A stretch of DNA of 64,000 nucleotides from Hermatobates lingyangjiaoensis (GCA_026182355.1 JAPFBL010000105.1:310001-374000); one strand, 5' to 3'. Shown: positions 1-11,585, counted from the first letter of the stretch. A program made the numbers and translations. Notes: generated by a model not told the origin, from the sequence alone.

Positions 1-382
1 GAAAATGGTCTCTTTGATGATGACTATGTTTCAGTGATGGTGAATTCAAAAGTGAAGACAGTGTGAAGAGTGGGAGACACAAACTGCAGGGTGGTGCAGC
101 GGGTTAGGGTAGTGTGAATGAAACTTTATGGTATAACACGCATTCACAAGCTGACAAAGCGACGGCCAGCAGTTTAGCTACGGATTACCCGCACTCTGTC
201 CAGTTTCTCCTTGAGAACATCTCAGACCCAAACAATCACTTCGTCTTTGATGAAACCCTCCGACAATAATCGGAGAGGATGTCAGCTCTCAGCTTTATAG
301 GGCAATTCTCTCGAGATTTTTTTAACATGAAGACTTGAAATCCTAAAAGGTAAGCTATATCATATTACAAGATGAAGGGGGT
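1..382. other. GC-richer unique sequence at the window edge, no gene seen
   Basis: The stretch is less AT-rich than what follows and has no convincing frame, splice-bounded exon or repeat match inside the window. A short hairpin (cctccgac / gtcgg-like, near 258-280) is visible. It may be the end of a GC-richer island like those listed further on. Confidence 0.25.
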
Positions 383-563
383 ATTGTTGTGATGTTGCAT
401 GTCTTTAGTACTGAAGATTGGTGGTTGGAATGAACATCATGACCCCAGATTTCCTTTAGGGCGATGGAAAAGCCTGTGATGGCGTTCGTGCAATACTACA
501 TAGCATGACCAGGGTTAGTTGTGAAGAGCCTTGTTCTCTTAAACTGGAGTAATGTAATTTAGG
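383..563 (+). repeat. Diverged SINE-like relic, related to the copy at 13.86 kb
   Basis: Blocks match the 13.86-kb element in the same order: 'tactgaagattgg' followed by ggttggaat in place of the B-box-like ggttcgaat, then ccagattt, then 'tggaaaagcct' (tggaaaacctt in the other copy), and at the end 'aaactggagtaatgtaattt' against 'aaactagagtaaggtaaaat'. The A-box region is not recognisable. The order of shared blocks over about 180 bp supports a common origin; the tRNA-derived label is inferred from the better copy. Confidence 0.45.
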
Positions 564-1404
564 ACTCTCAATGTAGAAGCGGATTGCCTATATTCAGTGA
601 TGCGGCTCGGCGCCGCCACAACTAAAATAAGTGCGAAGTAACTGAAGAACATTCCATGCCTCCTTCCGAACAAACGAAATGATCTTTGTTTACCTTTAGG
701 TCCTACAAATTACAGCGAAAAACAAACCACTAATAACATTGCATAATAAATTTACAATGTCACACTATAGTGGCTGCTTCTGCATATGTTAAAAACAAAA
801 GGTTTACAACTGTGAAAAGACAATTTAAGCAGTTAGTATAGCGTGTATAACATTGTAATAATCATTACAATTTTAAACATATGTACAAAGATCTATTTAT
901 AAAAAGATTTATACAAAGCTCTGTAGATATGAAAGGAATACTCCGAGAAAGTACAAGAGAATGATGACAACTGTTTTCAAGTCAGATAACATCATCAATA
1001 ATGAAAATATAAAGGGAAAAATGATTGCACTCAGCACATTATGTAAACATTTAATTGAAAGGGACAAGTGAATTTGAGAAAGAGTTTGATAATGCGAGGC
1101 TATGGCGCCAAGCAGCGATAAGGACAATACAAGCCCAGGGCCTGCAGGCCAACAATCACCCCCGTGTCCTCAGCCATCTCAATAGTCTTATGTCATTCCT
1201 AATCATATATTATCATCTTCTTACTTTTGCTTCCTGCTTTTTATTTAATTCTTTAAAAACATGTTCTCTAAAAATATCAAAAGAATTGAAGGCATTGCGG
1301 GCACACTTTTGTAAACATAATCTCTCTCACGCGAACGCTCTCTGTAAGCTCTCTCTCTATATCCTTTCATCTAAATCCAGTAGCTATGTGACACATTCGT
1401 AAAA
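564..1404. other. Intergenic, nothing recognised
   Basis: AT-rich sequence. The 115-codon frame at 1055-1402 is composed of low-complexity Ser/Leu-rich sequence over a CT-rich patch (1320-1365) and matches no family I know. A run of A (1401-1410) directly precedes the T1 element. Confidence 0.5.
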
Positions 1405-2903
1405 AAAAAAATCTAGAGTGGCCTACACTCTACTTTACTATAAGTAACTTAATGTCAAATTTCTTGAGCATATAAAACATAACGTCTCATTTAAGTATAA
1501 CGTAAACATCCAAATGGGATATAATTATTAGCCTTTCATTCCTGAGGCAGTACAGATAGTGATTGAAGGACATACCAATTTATAAGCTTATTTAAGTACA
1601 TCACAAATAATTTATTATTTGCAAATAATTTCATTAGTATAACTACAGCAGTAATAACATTTTTGAAAAACCCATGTTAACATTTCTAGAAACGAAATAT
1701 TCTCCTACAAGAGAATGGCTTTCGTTCAAACAGCCAGTGGATGTCTTACATCGTTTACTTGATATACTTCTACATTGAATATTAAAGTATTTGTTTTAAA
1801 ATTTAAAACACGAAAATACCCTTTTTTTCTCTGAAAAACATCTTAAACAGCGAAGAAAATGTTATATTAAGGTGCTTTGTTAATTAAATACGTACGATAA
1901 TTACATTTATTAATCTCTAAACGAAAGATTCCAATTATGAATTATCATTTACATTTTTGGTCTTTTATAGAATTATTATACTGGGAATTTTAATCTTTAA
2001 AATAATAATAATAATAAGCTTCTTAGTATTTAATAAGATCATTTTCCTTCCCCTTTGTCAAATAACATATATACGAATTTTTTCTGAGTGAGTGTTATTA
2101 TCTTCCTGCACAATATTATTCCTCTTACATCTCATATAAGTCAATAAACAATTTAAATTGTTCCCTTATAAATATCAATTTTATCTCACTGGAATCGCTC
2201 AAAAAATGTCTAAGTCAATGTAAACAATGTAAAAAAATATAAAAAATTCGACAAGTATAGCAGGTGATCTCTCAGTCTAAGATAAACAAACAGTTTTTAT
2301 AGCGTTATTGCTTTTTAGCATAATTGAGACTTCATGATTTTTTTTATGAATTGCTAATTTTTTGTTCCATTTTTGGTCAAATTTTCATTATTTTTTAACG
2401 AGCCGTTTAGCGTCAAAAAATCATTTTCTGAAAACAGAAATCGTACTGTAACGCCCCATTAGCGAATGTAATTTTGAAAAAAAATATCTCAACTCATTCT
2501 ACACATAATGTTCTATTTGTAGGCATAGTTTCATTCTTGTCCGTCAAACAGTATGGCTTGTATCGCTCTCACAAGGTTTGAGATTGAATTATAAGTAAAA
2601 ATTTGTACATTTTATTGAAAAAAAAATATTTCCTGTTGATTTAAAATTCTGAATATATTTTTCGTTTGTTCCATTTGTAACCTCAAAAATAATGTCAAAA
2701 TTTCAAAACTCTAGGGTTATCAGTTTAGGAGAAATTAATGTTTTAAAAAAAACGGTTTTTGGCAAAAAAAGGGACTTTCCCATGATGCATAATTCTTCCC
2801 AAACAATAGGGATCTTCGTCTTTATGGGGCCCATTTTTGTGTAAAATATCAATTTGATCCATCAAAGATTCTGGACCGTAGCGTGGTAACAAGCAATGCT
2901 AAC

Positions 2904-2940
2904 ACACGCACCCACCCACCCACCCACACACACACAGACA
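2904..2940. repeat. (CCCA)n/(CA)n microsatellite inside T1
   Basis: Tandem cccaccca units pass into cacacaca. The mirrored tract is at 3236-3266 in the other arm, shorter tracts lie at the matching place at 7905-7915 and 55877-55897, so the microsatellite is part of the element and varies in length between copies. Confidence 0.85.
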
Positions 2941-3062
2941 TCATCGTAAAAACGTCATAAAACGACTTCTGGGACCTCAAAACATGTAATTCCGTCAAAA
3001 TCTCGAGATCAAATTTTTTCACGATCACTATCCTTTACTTACGAGTATAGTAAAGTAATAAT

Positions 3063-3118
3063 ACCTGCTGTCATAACAGGATATTTTGTCAAATTTTTCA
3101 AAATATTAAAATATTATA
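3063..3118. repeat. Spacer between the T1 arms
   Basis: Fifty-six AT-rich bases joining the two arms, with a short internal palindrome (cctgctgtcataacagg). The inner arm ends on both sides are agtaaagtaat-type sequence, so the spacer is sharply bounded. Confidence 0.6.
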
Positions 3119-4773
3119 TTATTACTTTACTATAAGTAAAGTATAGTGATCGTGAAAAAAATCGATCTCGAGATTTTGACGGAATTACATGTTTTGAGGT
3201 CCCAGAAGTCGTTTTATGACGTTTTTACGATGATGTCTGTGTGTGTGTGGGTGGGTGGGTGAGTGTGTTAGCATTGCTTGTTACCACGCTACGGTCCAGA
3301 ATCTTTGATGGATTAAGTTGATATTTTACACAAAAATGGGCCTCATAAAGACGAAGATCCCTATTGTTTGGGAAGAATTATGCATGATGGAAAAGTCCCT
3401 TTTTTTGCCAAAAACCGTTTTTTTTAAAACATTTATTTCTCCTAAACTGATAACCCTAGAGTTTTGAAATTTTGACATTATCTTTGAGGTTTTAAATGCA
3501 ACAAACGAAAAATATACTCAGAATTTTAAAACAACAGGAAATATTTTTTTTTCAATAAAATGTAAAAATTTTGACTTTTAATTCAATCTCAAACCTTGTG
3601 AGAGCGATACAAGCCATACTGTTTGACGGACAAGAATGAAACTATGCCTATAAATAGAACATTAAATGGAGAATGAGTTGAGATATTTTTTTCTAAAATT
3701 ACATTCGCTAAAGGGGGGTTACAGTACGATTTGTGTTTTCAGAAAATGATTTTTTGACGCGAAATGGCTCATTAAAAAATAATGAAAATTAGACCAAAAA
3801 TGGAACAAAAAATTAGCAATTCATAAAAAAAAAATCATGAAGTTTCAATTACCGGAAAAAGCAATAACGATATAAAAACTCTTTGTTTATCCTAGACTAA
3901 GAGATCACCTGCTATACTTGTCGAATTTTTTGTATTTTTTGAGCGAATCCACTGAGATAAAATTGATGTTTCTAATGGAAAAATGAAAATATATTATTGA
4001 CTTATAAGAGATGTAGGAGGAATAATATTGTGCAGGTACATGATAACACTCATTAAAAAAAAATTCGTATATATGTTATTTGACAAAGGGGAAGGAAAAT
4101 GATCTTATTAAATACTAAGAAGCCATAAAATTTCCAGTATAATAATTCTGTTAAAAACCAAAAATGTAAAAGATAATTCAAAATATAAATCTTTCGTTTA
4201 GAGATTAATAACTGTAATTATCGTACATCTTTAATTAACAAATCACCTTAAAACAACATTTTCTTTGCTGTTTAAGAAGTTTTTCAGAGAAAAAAAGAGT
4301 ATTTTACTGTTTCAAATTTGAAAATTTTACATTAATATTCAATGTAGAAGGATGTCAAGTAAACGATGTAAGAAATCTACTGGCTATTTGAAGAATAGCC
4401 ATGTTCTCTTGTAGGATAATATTTCGTTTCAAGAAATGTCCACATTGGTTTTTCAAAAATGTTATTACTGCTGTAGTTATACTAATGAAATTATTTGCAA
4501 ATAATAAATTATTTGTGATGTACAAAAATAAGCTTATAAATTGATATGTCCTTCAATCACTATCTGTACTACCTCACGAATGCAATGCTAATAATTATAT
4601 CCCATTTAGATATTTATGTTATGCTTATATGATACTTTATGTTTTATATACTCCAGAAATTTGACATTCAGTTACTTATAGTAAAGTAGAGTGTAGGCTA
4701 CTCCAGATTTTTTAAATAATGTAATATATTTATGTTACATGTTATAGTAACTAAACTCTGTATTGATGTAGCC

Positions 4774-4803
4774 CTGAAGATGTCTACCAATATAGACAAA
4801 ACG
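4774..4803 (+). other. Hammerhead-like hairpin motif
   Basis: CTGAAGA is followed by one T, then gtcta, a short loop, tagac, and AAAAC. The bases outside pair as well (agcc before, ggct after). It fits the general pattern seen in the PLE tails (CTGANGA-N-stem-GAAA) except that the G of GAAA is A here, so it is a degenerate member. Lies just outside the T1 right end and just before a family B palindrome. Confidence 0.4.
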
Positions 4804-4892
4804 TGGGCTTAAAGGTGTTGCATTATGAAGCTAGACCAAACTTCGATAACTAGAAACCAAAAGAAAAATAGTGTTATAAATATATATATCAA

Positions 4893-5052
4893 TGATCAAA
4901 CCACAATAAGAAAATGGGAAAACAAGACTAAGATCTTTCAACCGTAACAAGCGGTCTTCGTCAGAGTCAAAAACTCAACTCTGACGAAGATCGCTTGTTA
5001 CGGTTGAAAGATCTTAGTCTTGTTTTCCCATTTTATTATTGTGGTTTGATCA
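4893..5052. mobile_element. PLE family B inverted pair 1 (tails outward)
   Basis: A 160-bp near-perfect palindrome: each arm runs from the centre (aaaaactcaact) outward through ctctgacgaaga, a cgcttgttacggttgaaag block, 'atcttagtcttgttttccca' and ends at gtggtttgatca. The right tail continues with a small hairpin (atttcacgtgtttatgtgaaat region, 5062-5083) and then (TA)n; the left flank is also (TA)n. Four further inverted pairs of the same family lie at 10.18, 36.2, 58.16 and 61.66 kb. Assignment to PLEs is inferred from the shared terminal motif and architecture; this family shows no coding sequence in the window. Confidence 0.7.
4981..5009 (+). other. Hammerhead-like core of family B tail
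   Basis: CTGACGA, then a stem in which gatcg faces cggtt across a cttgtta loop, then GAAA. Other copies have gaccg in the first strand, so the pair changes between C-G and U-G but is kept. Outside, act/agt (gact/agtc where the full flank is present) can close the structure. This is hammerhead-like, not a proven ribozyme. Confidence 0.45.
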
Positions 5053-5085
5053 TTGATTGTTATTTCACGTGTTTATGTGAAATCT

Positions 5086-5106
5086 TTATATATATATATA
5101 TATATT
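5086..5106. repeat. (TA)n microsatellite
   Basis: About ten TA units directly after the family B tail. Further ta/ca-rich sequence follows to 5150. The 104-codon frame over it (4995-5309) is a chance frame through the palindrome and this repeat. Confidence 0.9.
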
Positions 5107-5530
5107 CATCTCAAAACCTGTATATACATATATATATTCACATATATAAGATGCATAGATATTTAGCGTCTTGTTGTCTTCCTCTATCTGTGGAGAGCGA
5201 CATATATTCTTGTGTCAGTGAGGCAGGTATGAGACATTTACTTTTATTCGTAATTGAATTAGAAGGCAGTCGTAGCCAGTTAGTTGCATCCGCCTTCCCC
5301 CTTCCCTAGACCCATTCAACACAGACTTCCTCTAGTCACTCTAGTCTTCTTAATATTTACATTAAAATATATTCAAATATTAACTATCTTCGTCAGAATT
5401 GCATTTATTCAACAGTTTCTACTAATCTAATGCTAACTACATTCCAATTAGAAGAAACTGTTGATTGAAGATTAAAACAAAGGATTGTTTTTTAATGTAC
5501 GTGCATGCTTGCGTGTGCACGTATGTCTGT
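5107..5530. other. Intergenic with one short hairpin
   Basis: No gene seen. A short inverted repeat (caacagtttct... with ...agaaactgttg) lies at 5410-5465. The rest is unremarkable AT-rich sequence. Confidence 0.4.
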
Positions 5531-5960
5531 TTTCTTCCTCACGGGCAGTACCCCACCCCTGACATGAGGTCATTTATTTCACTAATATGCTCTGCTTAAA
5601 GCAATACATACATTATGTTGATTCTAATCACATAGTTTAATGTTTTGCTAAATTTCTATTCTGTTCTCTTGTTTTCTTGTTTCGTTTATTTATTTCTTTA
5701 TTACCGTTTTTTCTATTTGCTGTAATTTTTTTTTTAAAAATTATATAATATTTTTATAACAAATATAATTTTATTTATTTTTTATTTATTTATTTTATTT
5801 CATATTTAAGTAAATATAAAAAGAATTTAATTTCATGTTGTTATTTATTTTTTTATTTAAACAAATAACTAAATGTAATACAATGTATGTATTGCTTTAA
5901 GCAGAGCATACTGATGAAAGAAAATCCCTCACAGAAGTGGTACTGCTCAGGAGGAAAAAT
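5531..5960. mobile_element. MITE-like element with ~75-bp terminal inverted repeats
   Basis: The left end (ttcttcctcacgggcagtac, then gacatgaggtcat, then atgctctgcttaaagcaat) is the imperfect inverse of the right end (5881-5960: attgctttaagcagagcat, then gtactgctcaggaggaa). The innermost 28 bp of the arms (5588-5615 and 5881-5908) are almost identical. The interior is almost pure A/T. No coding sequence and no clear target duplication. A foldback or MITE-type element is the simplest reading. Confidence 0.6.
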
Positions 5961-6133
5961 TACCATTTACTCAGCATGCTTCATATAAATATTACGTGCT
6001 ACAATATAACTAATTGAATTTACAACTATTTTTATTAATACTCCTTTGTTCCTGGATTTTTAGTTGACCTTAAATCCAAGTTTATAAAAACCAAGGATAT
6101 AAGAAGAGAAGAAAAATAAAAAATTTTTCAAAA

Positions 6134-8033
6134 TAAAAAATCTGGTTTGCCCTACACTTAACTTTACTATAAGTAAACATAATATCATACGTCTTTGGTA
6201 TATAATAAATAATGTTCCATTTAGGTATAACATAAATGTCTAAATGGGAGATGTTTATTAGTCTTTCATTCCTAGAGGTAGTACAGATAGTGATTGATTC
6301 ACTTATCAATATATATGATTATTTTTGTATATCACACCACTGATGCATATAATAGCATTAGTAAAATCTGACCTTTTTCTACACTGAATATTTAAGATAA
6401 ATTTTCCCATTTAAAATTTGAAAATATTCCTATTTTGTCTGACAAATGTTAGAAACATCTAAGAAAAAATGCCTTTTTTAGATAATTCTTAATTTAAGAT
6501 GTCGGATAATTTCATTTATTTTTCTTCAAAGATGTTTTCAATTTTGAATGTTTTATATTTTTGGTGTTTTATACAATTACTATACTGGGAGTTTCATGAG
6601 TGCCTAGTAGTTAATAAAAACCACTTTTCTTTCCATTCATATATATAAAAATCATATATACCAATTCACTCTGAGTGAGTGTTATTTTTTTCCTGCCTAT
6701 TGCACTCTGTTATATGGTTGCTGTTAATGTGTATTGAAAAAAAATTCATTAGCAATTCGTCTATTTTACATACTCAAATCAAAGTTGATGCCTATTCACT
6801 ATAATTTATAAAACTTTTATATTGAAATTTTTAAAAATTATAGATATGAACTACTAGACTAGAATAGTGAAAATTCTGAATACTTGTCAAGAAAGATAAC
6901 TCCTCTTTCATTAAGAAAGATACCATTTCTCACACTTCAATTTTATCCAATGATACTATAATTCACAAACCAAAATAATTTACAACTGATATTAAGTTTT
7001 GTTCAAGAGTACAATATATAGATTGATTACAGTATTTTGTGAGACAAATCCATCATACCAACGAAAGGTACAAACATTTATGTTTATTGGTAATGAATTT
7101 TTACATCTAAAAATGCTATTCCTCTTATATCTCTTATAAGTCAATGAGTTATTTAAATTTTTCCATTATAAACATCAATTTTATTTCAGTGGATTCACTC
7201 AAAAAATTTCTAAGTCAATGTAAATTATATAAATAAATACCAATAAATACAACAAGTACAGCACATGATCCGTTAGTCTAGGATAAACAATCAGTTTTTA
7301 TAGCGTTATTGCTCGCCGTATTTGAAATTTCATGATTTTTTTTATAAATTGCTAGTTTTCTGTACCATTTTTGGAGAAAAATTCATGGTTTTTTAATGAG
7401 TCGTTATCGTCAAAAAAACATTTGCTGAAAACGAAAATGTACTGTATCGCCCCTTTGGTGAATGTAATTTTGGAAAAAATTATATCAACTCATTCTCCTC
7501 ATAATGTTCTATATTTTAGGTTTTGTTTCATTTTGCTCTGTTAAACGGTATGGGATGAATCGCTCTCACAAGTTTTCAGATTCAATTGTAAGTAAAAATT
7601 TTGACATTTTATTGAAAAAAAATTTCTCATATTTTAAAAATCTGAATATATTTTTAGTTTATTGCATTTGTAATCGCAAAGAAAATTTCAAAATTTTAAA
7701 ACTCTAGAATTAGTAGTTTAGGGGGAAAAAAAGTAGGCTAAAATAAGGTTTTGGATAAAAAAAGTAACTTTCCCGTTATGCATAATTACTTCCAAACAAA
7801 AGGGATCATCTACACTATGAGGCCCATTTTTGTGTAAAATATCAACTTGATCCCCTCAAAGATTCTGGACCGTAGCGCGGTAACAAACTTTGGAGACATA
7901 TTCACCCACCCACCTATAGACATCATCGAAAACACATGGTAAAACGACTTCTGGGAGCTCAAACATGTAATTCCGTCAAAATCTGGAGATCGACTTTTTT
8001 TACGATCACTATACTTTACTTATAATTAAGTAA
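6134..8033 (+). mobile_element. T1-related single-arm copy, ~1.9 kb
   Basis: It follows the T1 arm from the outer end (tctggtttgccctacac, ctttactataagtaa) to the inner end (cgatcactatactttactt), with the same order of blocks such as 'cctctcataagtcaa'-like, tgttccat, 'gattctggaccgtagcg' and acttctggga. About 400 bp between roughly 6700 and 7110 has no counterpart in the 1.4-4.7 kb arms: either a nested insertion here or a deletion there. No second arm follows. The 67- and 75-codon frames in it are chance frames in AT-rich DNA. Confidence 0.7.
6700..7110. other. Segment absent from the other T1 copies
   Basis: Compared with the T1 arms, matching sequence stops after 'ttcctgc' near 6697 and resumes at 'tattcctctta' near 7115. 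I see neither terminal repeats nor a target duplication at its borders, so I cannot tell insertion from ancestral sequence. Confidence 0.4.
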
Positions 8034-8102
8034 AAATTTGGGATAGAAATTCAAATAATTAAAGAAATAAAATAAATAATAATATTAATCATTATAATAA
8101 TA
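8034..8102. other. AT-rich linker
   Basis: Short A/T sequence with 'aataataataat' runs, between the T1 copy and a GC-richer island. Confidence 0.4.
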
Positions 8103-8530
8103 ATAACAGTAGTAAATAAAAAGCCACCCCCAAAGAGAAGAAAGGAATGCCATGGCTGCCGGAGAAGACGAGCAAGACCTATTCTTAAGATGAATTGTCT
8201 TGCTATTTAGCTTTCCTATATTCACGTGGTGAGCTGTCGATTTAGAGTGAATGTCAACAAGAATTGATTATTTGTCCTGATAGTAACCTAATGGAATGAT
8301 TTACAATAATCCTCCTGGATGGGAGATGAGGGAGACTTTTGGAAGGTTAGGAGCATAAATCTCTGCCGGCGCAGTTAATGTTACGACGGTAATGAATTGG
8401 AGAAGGAAATCTAAATTCTGTGCGGCGGGCAATGTTTATGGGCAGAACCTGGCTCCAGGCGGCGTCGCTCAGCCACACCCTCGTCTCTTGACTACCTTTA
8501 AACACCGAACCTCTTCAACCAAACTCTCCA
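8103..8530. other. GC-richer non-coding island
   Basis: Purine-rich left part (8125-8175, 8310-8345), pyrimidine-rich right part (8455-8530). No frame or splice-bounded exon is convincing. It could be unique, possibly conserved non-coding sequence; this is inferred from composition only. Confidence 0.3.
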
Positions 8531-8655
8531 GCTGGTCTGGTTGAAGACCACTACGCATCGCTGCCAGGGATCATTGTTAAATAGACATCGTAACTGAATC
8601 ACACCCTCATCTGTTGACTACCTTTAAACACCGAAACCTCTTCATCCAAACTCTG
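8474..8655. repeat. Direct duplication of a ~55-bp block, 126 bp apart
   Basis: Copies at 8474-8528 and 8600-8655 share cacaccctc, 'ttgactacctttaaacaccg' and cctcttca.ccaaactct with a few changes. Likely a tandem duplication of a 126-bp unit whose middle has diverged or been replaced. Confidence 0.7.
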
Positions 8656-10148
8656 ACTCGGTTAATCATTCTACCGTCTGATCTCAACTGACGTTATATG
8701 GTCCATATGACTTGTATCTTCATATCAGTAATTCAAACAAAATCCAACCACGTCAGATATGTTTTATACTGGAAATAATAAACGTCCAGTAATTATTTTG
8801 AAGAACTTAGTACAACAGAAGGAATATTACTAAGATCAACTGAATCAGTGCACATTGGAAGTGGCATTTTGTCCTACACTAGAGTAACTTTCGTAGCTCA
8901 AACGAAAGACAGTCATCTCCATTAAATATAGGCCCCATCAAGCAAGTATTTAACATAACACAAGCCGATCTAGCATTTAAAGATTAAAAAATGATGTTTA
9001 TCTGTTTTCCTTTCTGTATCACTGGATGTCTGCACTGCATTTTAATTGAATCTAAAAATGTGAGCTAATTACAAATTCCATATGATTTCCGATTAAACTA
9101 TCACATAAAAACAAATATACTAATAAACAAATAACACTAATAAATAAACGTTACCAACGAATATGTGGTTTTAACATTAATGTATAAAGAATATTTTTTA
9201 ATAACAGCTGTACCGAATACCTTTTAAAATTCCACCAATTGAAAAAAGTGTAAATGAATAATGCATTGTAAGATATTAAAGAACGACAATCAATATAAAC
9301 TAGTTAGACTATTCCCCACCACTAACAGGTTAATGTCAAAATATAAAAACATAAACAATTTCACACTTTTGCAGGATCAAGGTGATGTCACACACACACA
9401 AAAATGTAAGATATATAAGTTTCTAAGCGACTATCTGTTGCAGATTTTCTGTAAAGTCCTTTGTATTTTAGAAGACGAGTTGTTATGGAGAATCGAGAGT
9501 ATGACTTACGAATCATACACGTGTAATGCGCCATCGAATTGAAAATATCTAAATTTCAACAAATAAAATAAATAACCAATTATTCACTACAACTTCCGGA
9601 TGAGGTTGTTTTGAATATAATAATAATAACCACTGGTATAAAGATAGAAAGTTCCTGGTGTACTTCCCAAACAAACTAATGTTGTTTATGCTGATTTGTC
9701 CTTCAGTTTAATCAATTCGCGTCAAGTATACTATTATTACCTATAAGCTACTGATTTTTATTTATGTCTAGGCAATGTAATTACAGCTCTTTAGAAAATG
9801 TCGTTTATCAGTATTCCAGAAAAGTTTTTCAAACTTTTGATCCTGAAGAATAATTTCTACACCGATAGACATATTAAATGCTAACCGAAAAGCTAACCGG
9901 GACCAAATAAAGCTAAACTAACCAAATGCTAACCAAAAGACCCATTGAATCAGAATCGTGTGGACAGGTGTCAAACAAAAGGCAATAACTATTTTTTCAA
10001 ATAAAGACAATCTAGATATTGGTAATACTGGTGTTGAGATTGTGTTTTCTCTCACATCTAACAGAAATTGAAATATAAGATTTGGTAAATATACTTATAT
10101 GTGCGGGCGCACACATGTGTTTTACCCCACATAGTAAACAGTAAAAAG
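8656..10148. other. Intergenic, nothing recognised
   Basis: AT-rich. A short cluster of gctaacc-type repeats lies at 9880-9935. The 93-codon frame at 9261-9542 matches nothing I know and ends in compositionally ordinary sequence. No repeat family from elsewhere in the window is evident. Confidence 0.45.
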
Positions 10149-10339
10149 ATTTCACATAAACACGTGAATTAACAATCAATGATCAAACCACAATAAGAAA
10201 ATGAGAAAACAAGACTAAGATCTTTCAACCGTAACAAGCGGTCTTCGTCAGAGTCAAAAACCCAACTCTGACGAAGATCGCTTGTTACGGTTGAAAAATC
10301 TTAGTCTTGTTTTCCCATTTTCTTATTGTGGTTTGATCA
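10149..10339. mobile_element. PLE family B inverted pair 2 (tails outward)
   Basis: The core 10180-10339 is nearly the same palindrome as at 4893-5052, from tgatcaaaccac to gtggtttgatca. Here the outer hairpin extension is on the left (10149-10179, atttcacataaacacgtgaat). The centre reads aaaaacccaact. The right arm carries CTGACGA, a gatcg/cggtt stem and GAAA (10264-10292). No coding sequence. Confidence 0.7.
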
Positions 10340-10489
10340 TTGATAGTAAACAGATCAGTGGTTGTGTATTGTACTGTATGTTACCTCAAGTGCTGATATT
10401 TTTAGTATAATTGTTCAACTTTATTCGTTGCCTTAATAACGAATTAGATCTAAAAAAATGTGTTCTATAATTGAACACTCACGATTTAT
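10340..10489. other. Short intergenic stretch
   Basis: Ordinary AT-rich sequence, no feature seen. Confidence 0.4.
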
Positions 10490-10860
10490 AGATATGGAGA
10501 AGGAATGAAGAAAAAGAAGTGGAAGGGCTGTGGAGAGAATGAATTAAGCCGAGTCCAATTAGAAGGGGAGGCGGAGACAGTTAGTGAGTTTGGCAATGGG
10601 AATAGTTGGGAGGTATCACGCCTCGGGTAATAGGGTTTTAATAAAATAAAGCAAAAATGGAGAGGTGGGAGGGGAAGGCGCCTGAGGGTCGGAGGTATCA
10701 GGTAGCGACGAGAGACCAGCCTCCCAGCCTCTTCAACACGCCAGCAAGCGCCCACATCCTGCGCATCGTCGTCACCTGCCCACACTTACACCCGCTGTAT
10801 TTAGATAAACCTTTCACACTTCAATCCCATTTCATTTTCACTCATTTTAATTAACCTCTG
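10490..10860. other. GC-richer non-coding island
   Basis: Left part strongly purine-rich (ggagaaggaatgaagaaaaa, then ggaggcggagacagttag), right part pyrimidine-rich (cctcccagcctcttcaac, cctgcccacacttacaccc). Two overlapping opposite frames of 99 and 65 codons reflect this composition rather than a gene. Candidate unique or regulatory DNA. Confidence 0.3.
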
Positions 10861-11455
10861 ATAATCATCGTTACACATCCGTTCGAACATCCTATCTCAC
10901 TGAAATAATGCGATGTTGAAATTAAACAGTTCAGCTTTCCTATAAACCATAAATGCATATTATCTTTTGAAATATTTTTAGTTGTTTGGAGAACTACAAA
11001 AGTTAAAATTTTAAATTAATCAGATTTAAAATGACATCATCGATAATAAAAAAAGGTTGTTAGCATAATACTAGAAAATTAAACTATTTTTTTATTTTTC
11101 ATAACTCAACCACCTTAAAACTTAGTCTTGGTTAATGAATTAAAATTACACATTGTATTGTAGAAGTTTACCTGAAGATGAACCTTAATCCTTGAAACGA
11201 GTAGTTTGAATAAAAAATAAATTGTGTGCAATACCCATTTACCCCAGTATGAGTAAATACCACACAATTACGGATTGCACAACTAATGAGTTTTTCCAAC
11301 AAGTTTTTTGAAAATGATGTAATACATATTTATGAAATTTTTTGGCACTTAATTAATTTCAAATATAAATTAGGAATTAATATACTCCATTATTAATTAC
11401 TAATTATTTATTATTACAATAATTTTTAAAAGAATTCATTTCTAATAACTTCCTT
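10861..11455. other. Intergenic with one weak hairpin motif
   Basis: AT-rich. At 11172-11198 CTGAAGA is followed 15 bases later by GAAAC; the intervening stem is poor, so this is at best a decayed PLE tail motif. Confidence 0.35.
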
Positions 11456-11585
11456 ATTTTGACATGGAATTTTATTTCAAGAGCTAACAACGTTGTTGTA
11501 ACCAACAAATAAGATATACACGATGTAATGGTTTATTTAAAAATTGTTAACAATGCCTGTTAACTGCAAAAGTAGAATTGCCATC
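11456..11585 (+). repeat. Dispersed copy of the ~128-bp repeat
   Basis: Shares with 12414-12540 the ordered blocks agagctaacaac, aataagata, gtaatggttt, aacaatg and gcaaaagtag. It lies about 950 bp upstream of the tandem cluster. Confidence 0.55.

Larger units (their letters stand above)
1405..4713. mobile_element. T1: 3.3-kb element made of two ~1.6-kb inverted arms
   Basis: The left arm (1411-3062) and right arm (3119-4713) are imperfect reverse complements over essentially their full length, separated by 56 bp (3063-3118). Both outer ends carry the same module: an atctggagt-like start, a 'cctacactctac' block and then the imperfect palindrome ctttactataagtaa. The inner ends also carry a tttactt/agtaaagta palindrome next to 'cacgatcacta'. 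Each arm contains a (CCCA)n tract (2908-2940 and its mirror at 3236-3266). No coding capacity is visible. The structure fits a foldback or long-terminal-inverted-repeat DNA transposon, non-autonomous. I could not identify a clear target duplication because both flanks are A/T runs. The arms have many scattered differences, so a hairpin assembly artefact is unlikely. Confidence 0.75.

Noticed and set aside
1055..1402. 115-codon open frame
   Set aside because: Low-complexity Ser/Leu-rich translation over a CT-rich patch, no domain, no supporting context.
1405..4713. Assembly fold-back artefact as explanation of the T1 palindrome
   Set aside because: The arms differ by many substitutions and indels, which a fold-back of one molecule would not produce.
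4995..5309. 104-codon open frame rich in Ile/Tyr
   Set aside because: It runs through a PLE tail and a (TA)n repeat; the composition comes from the repeat.
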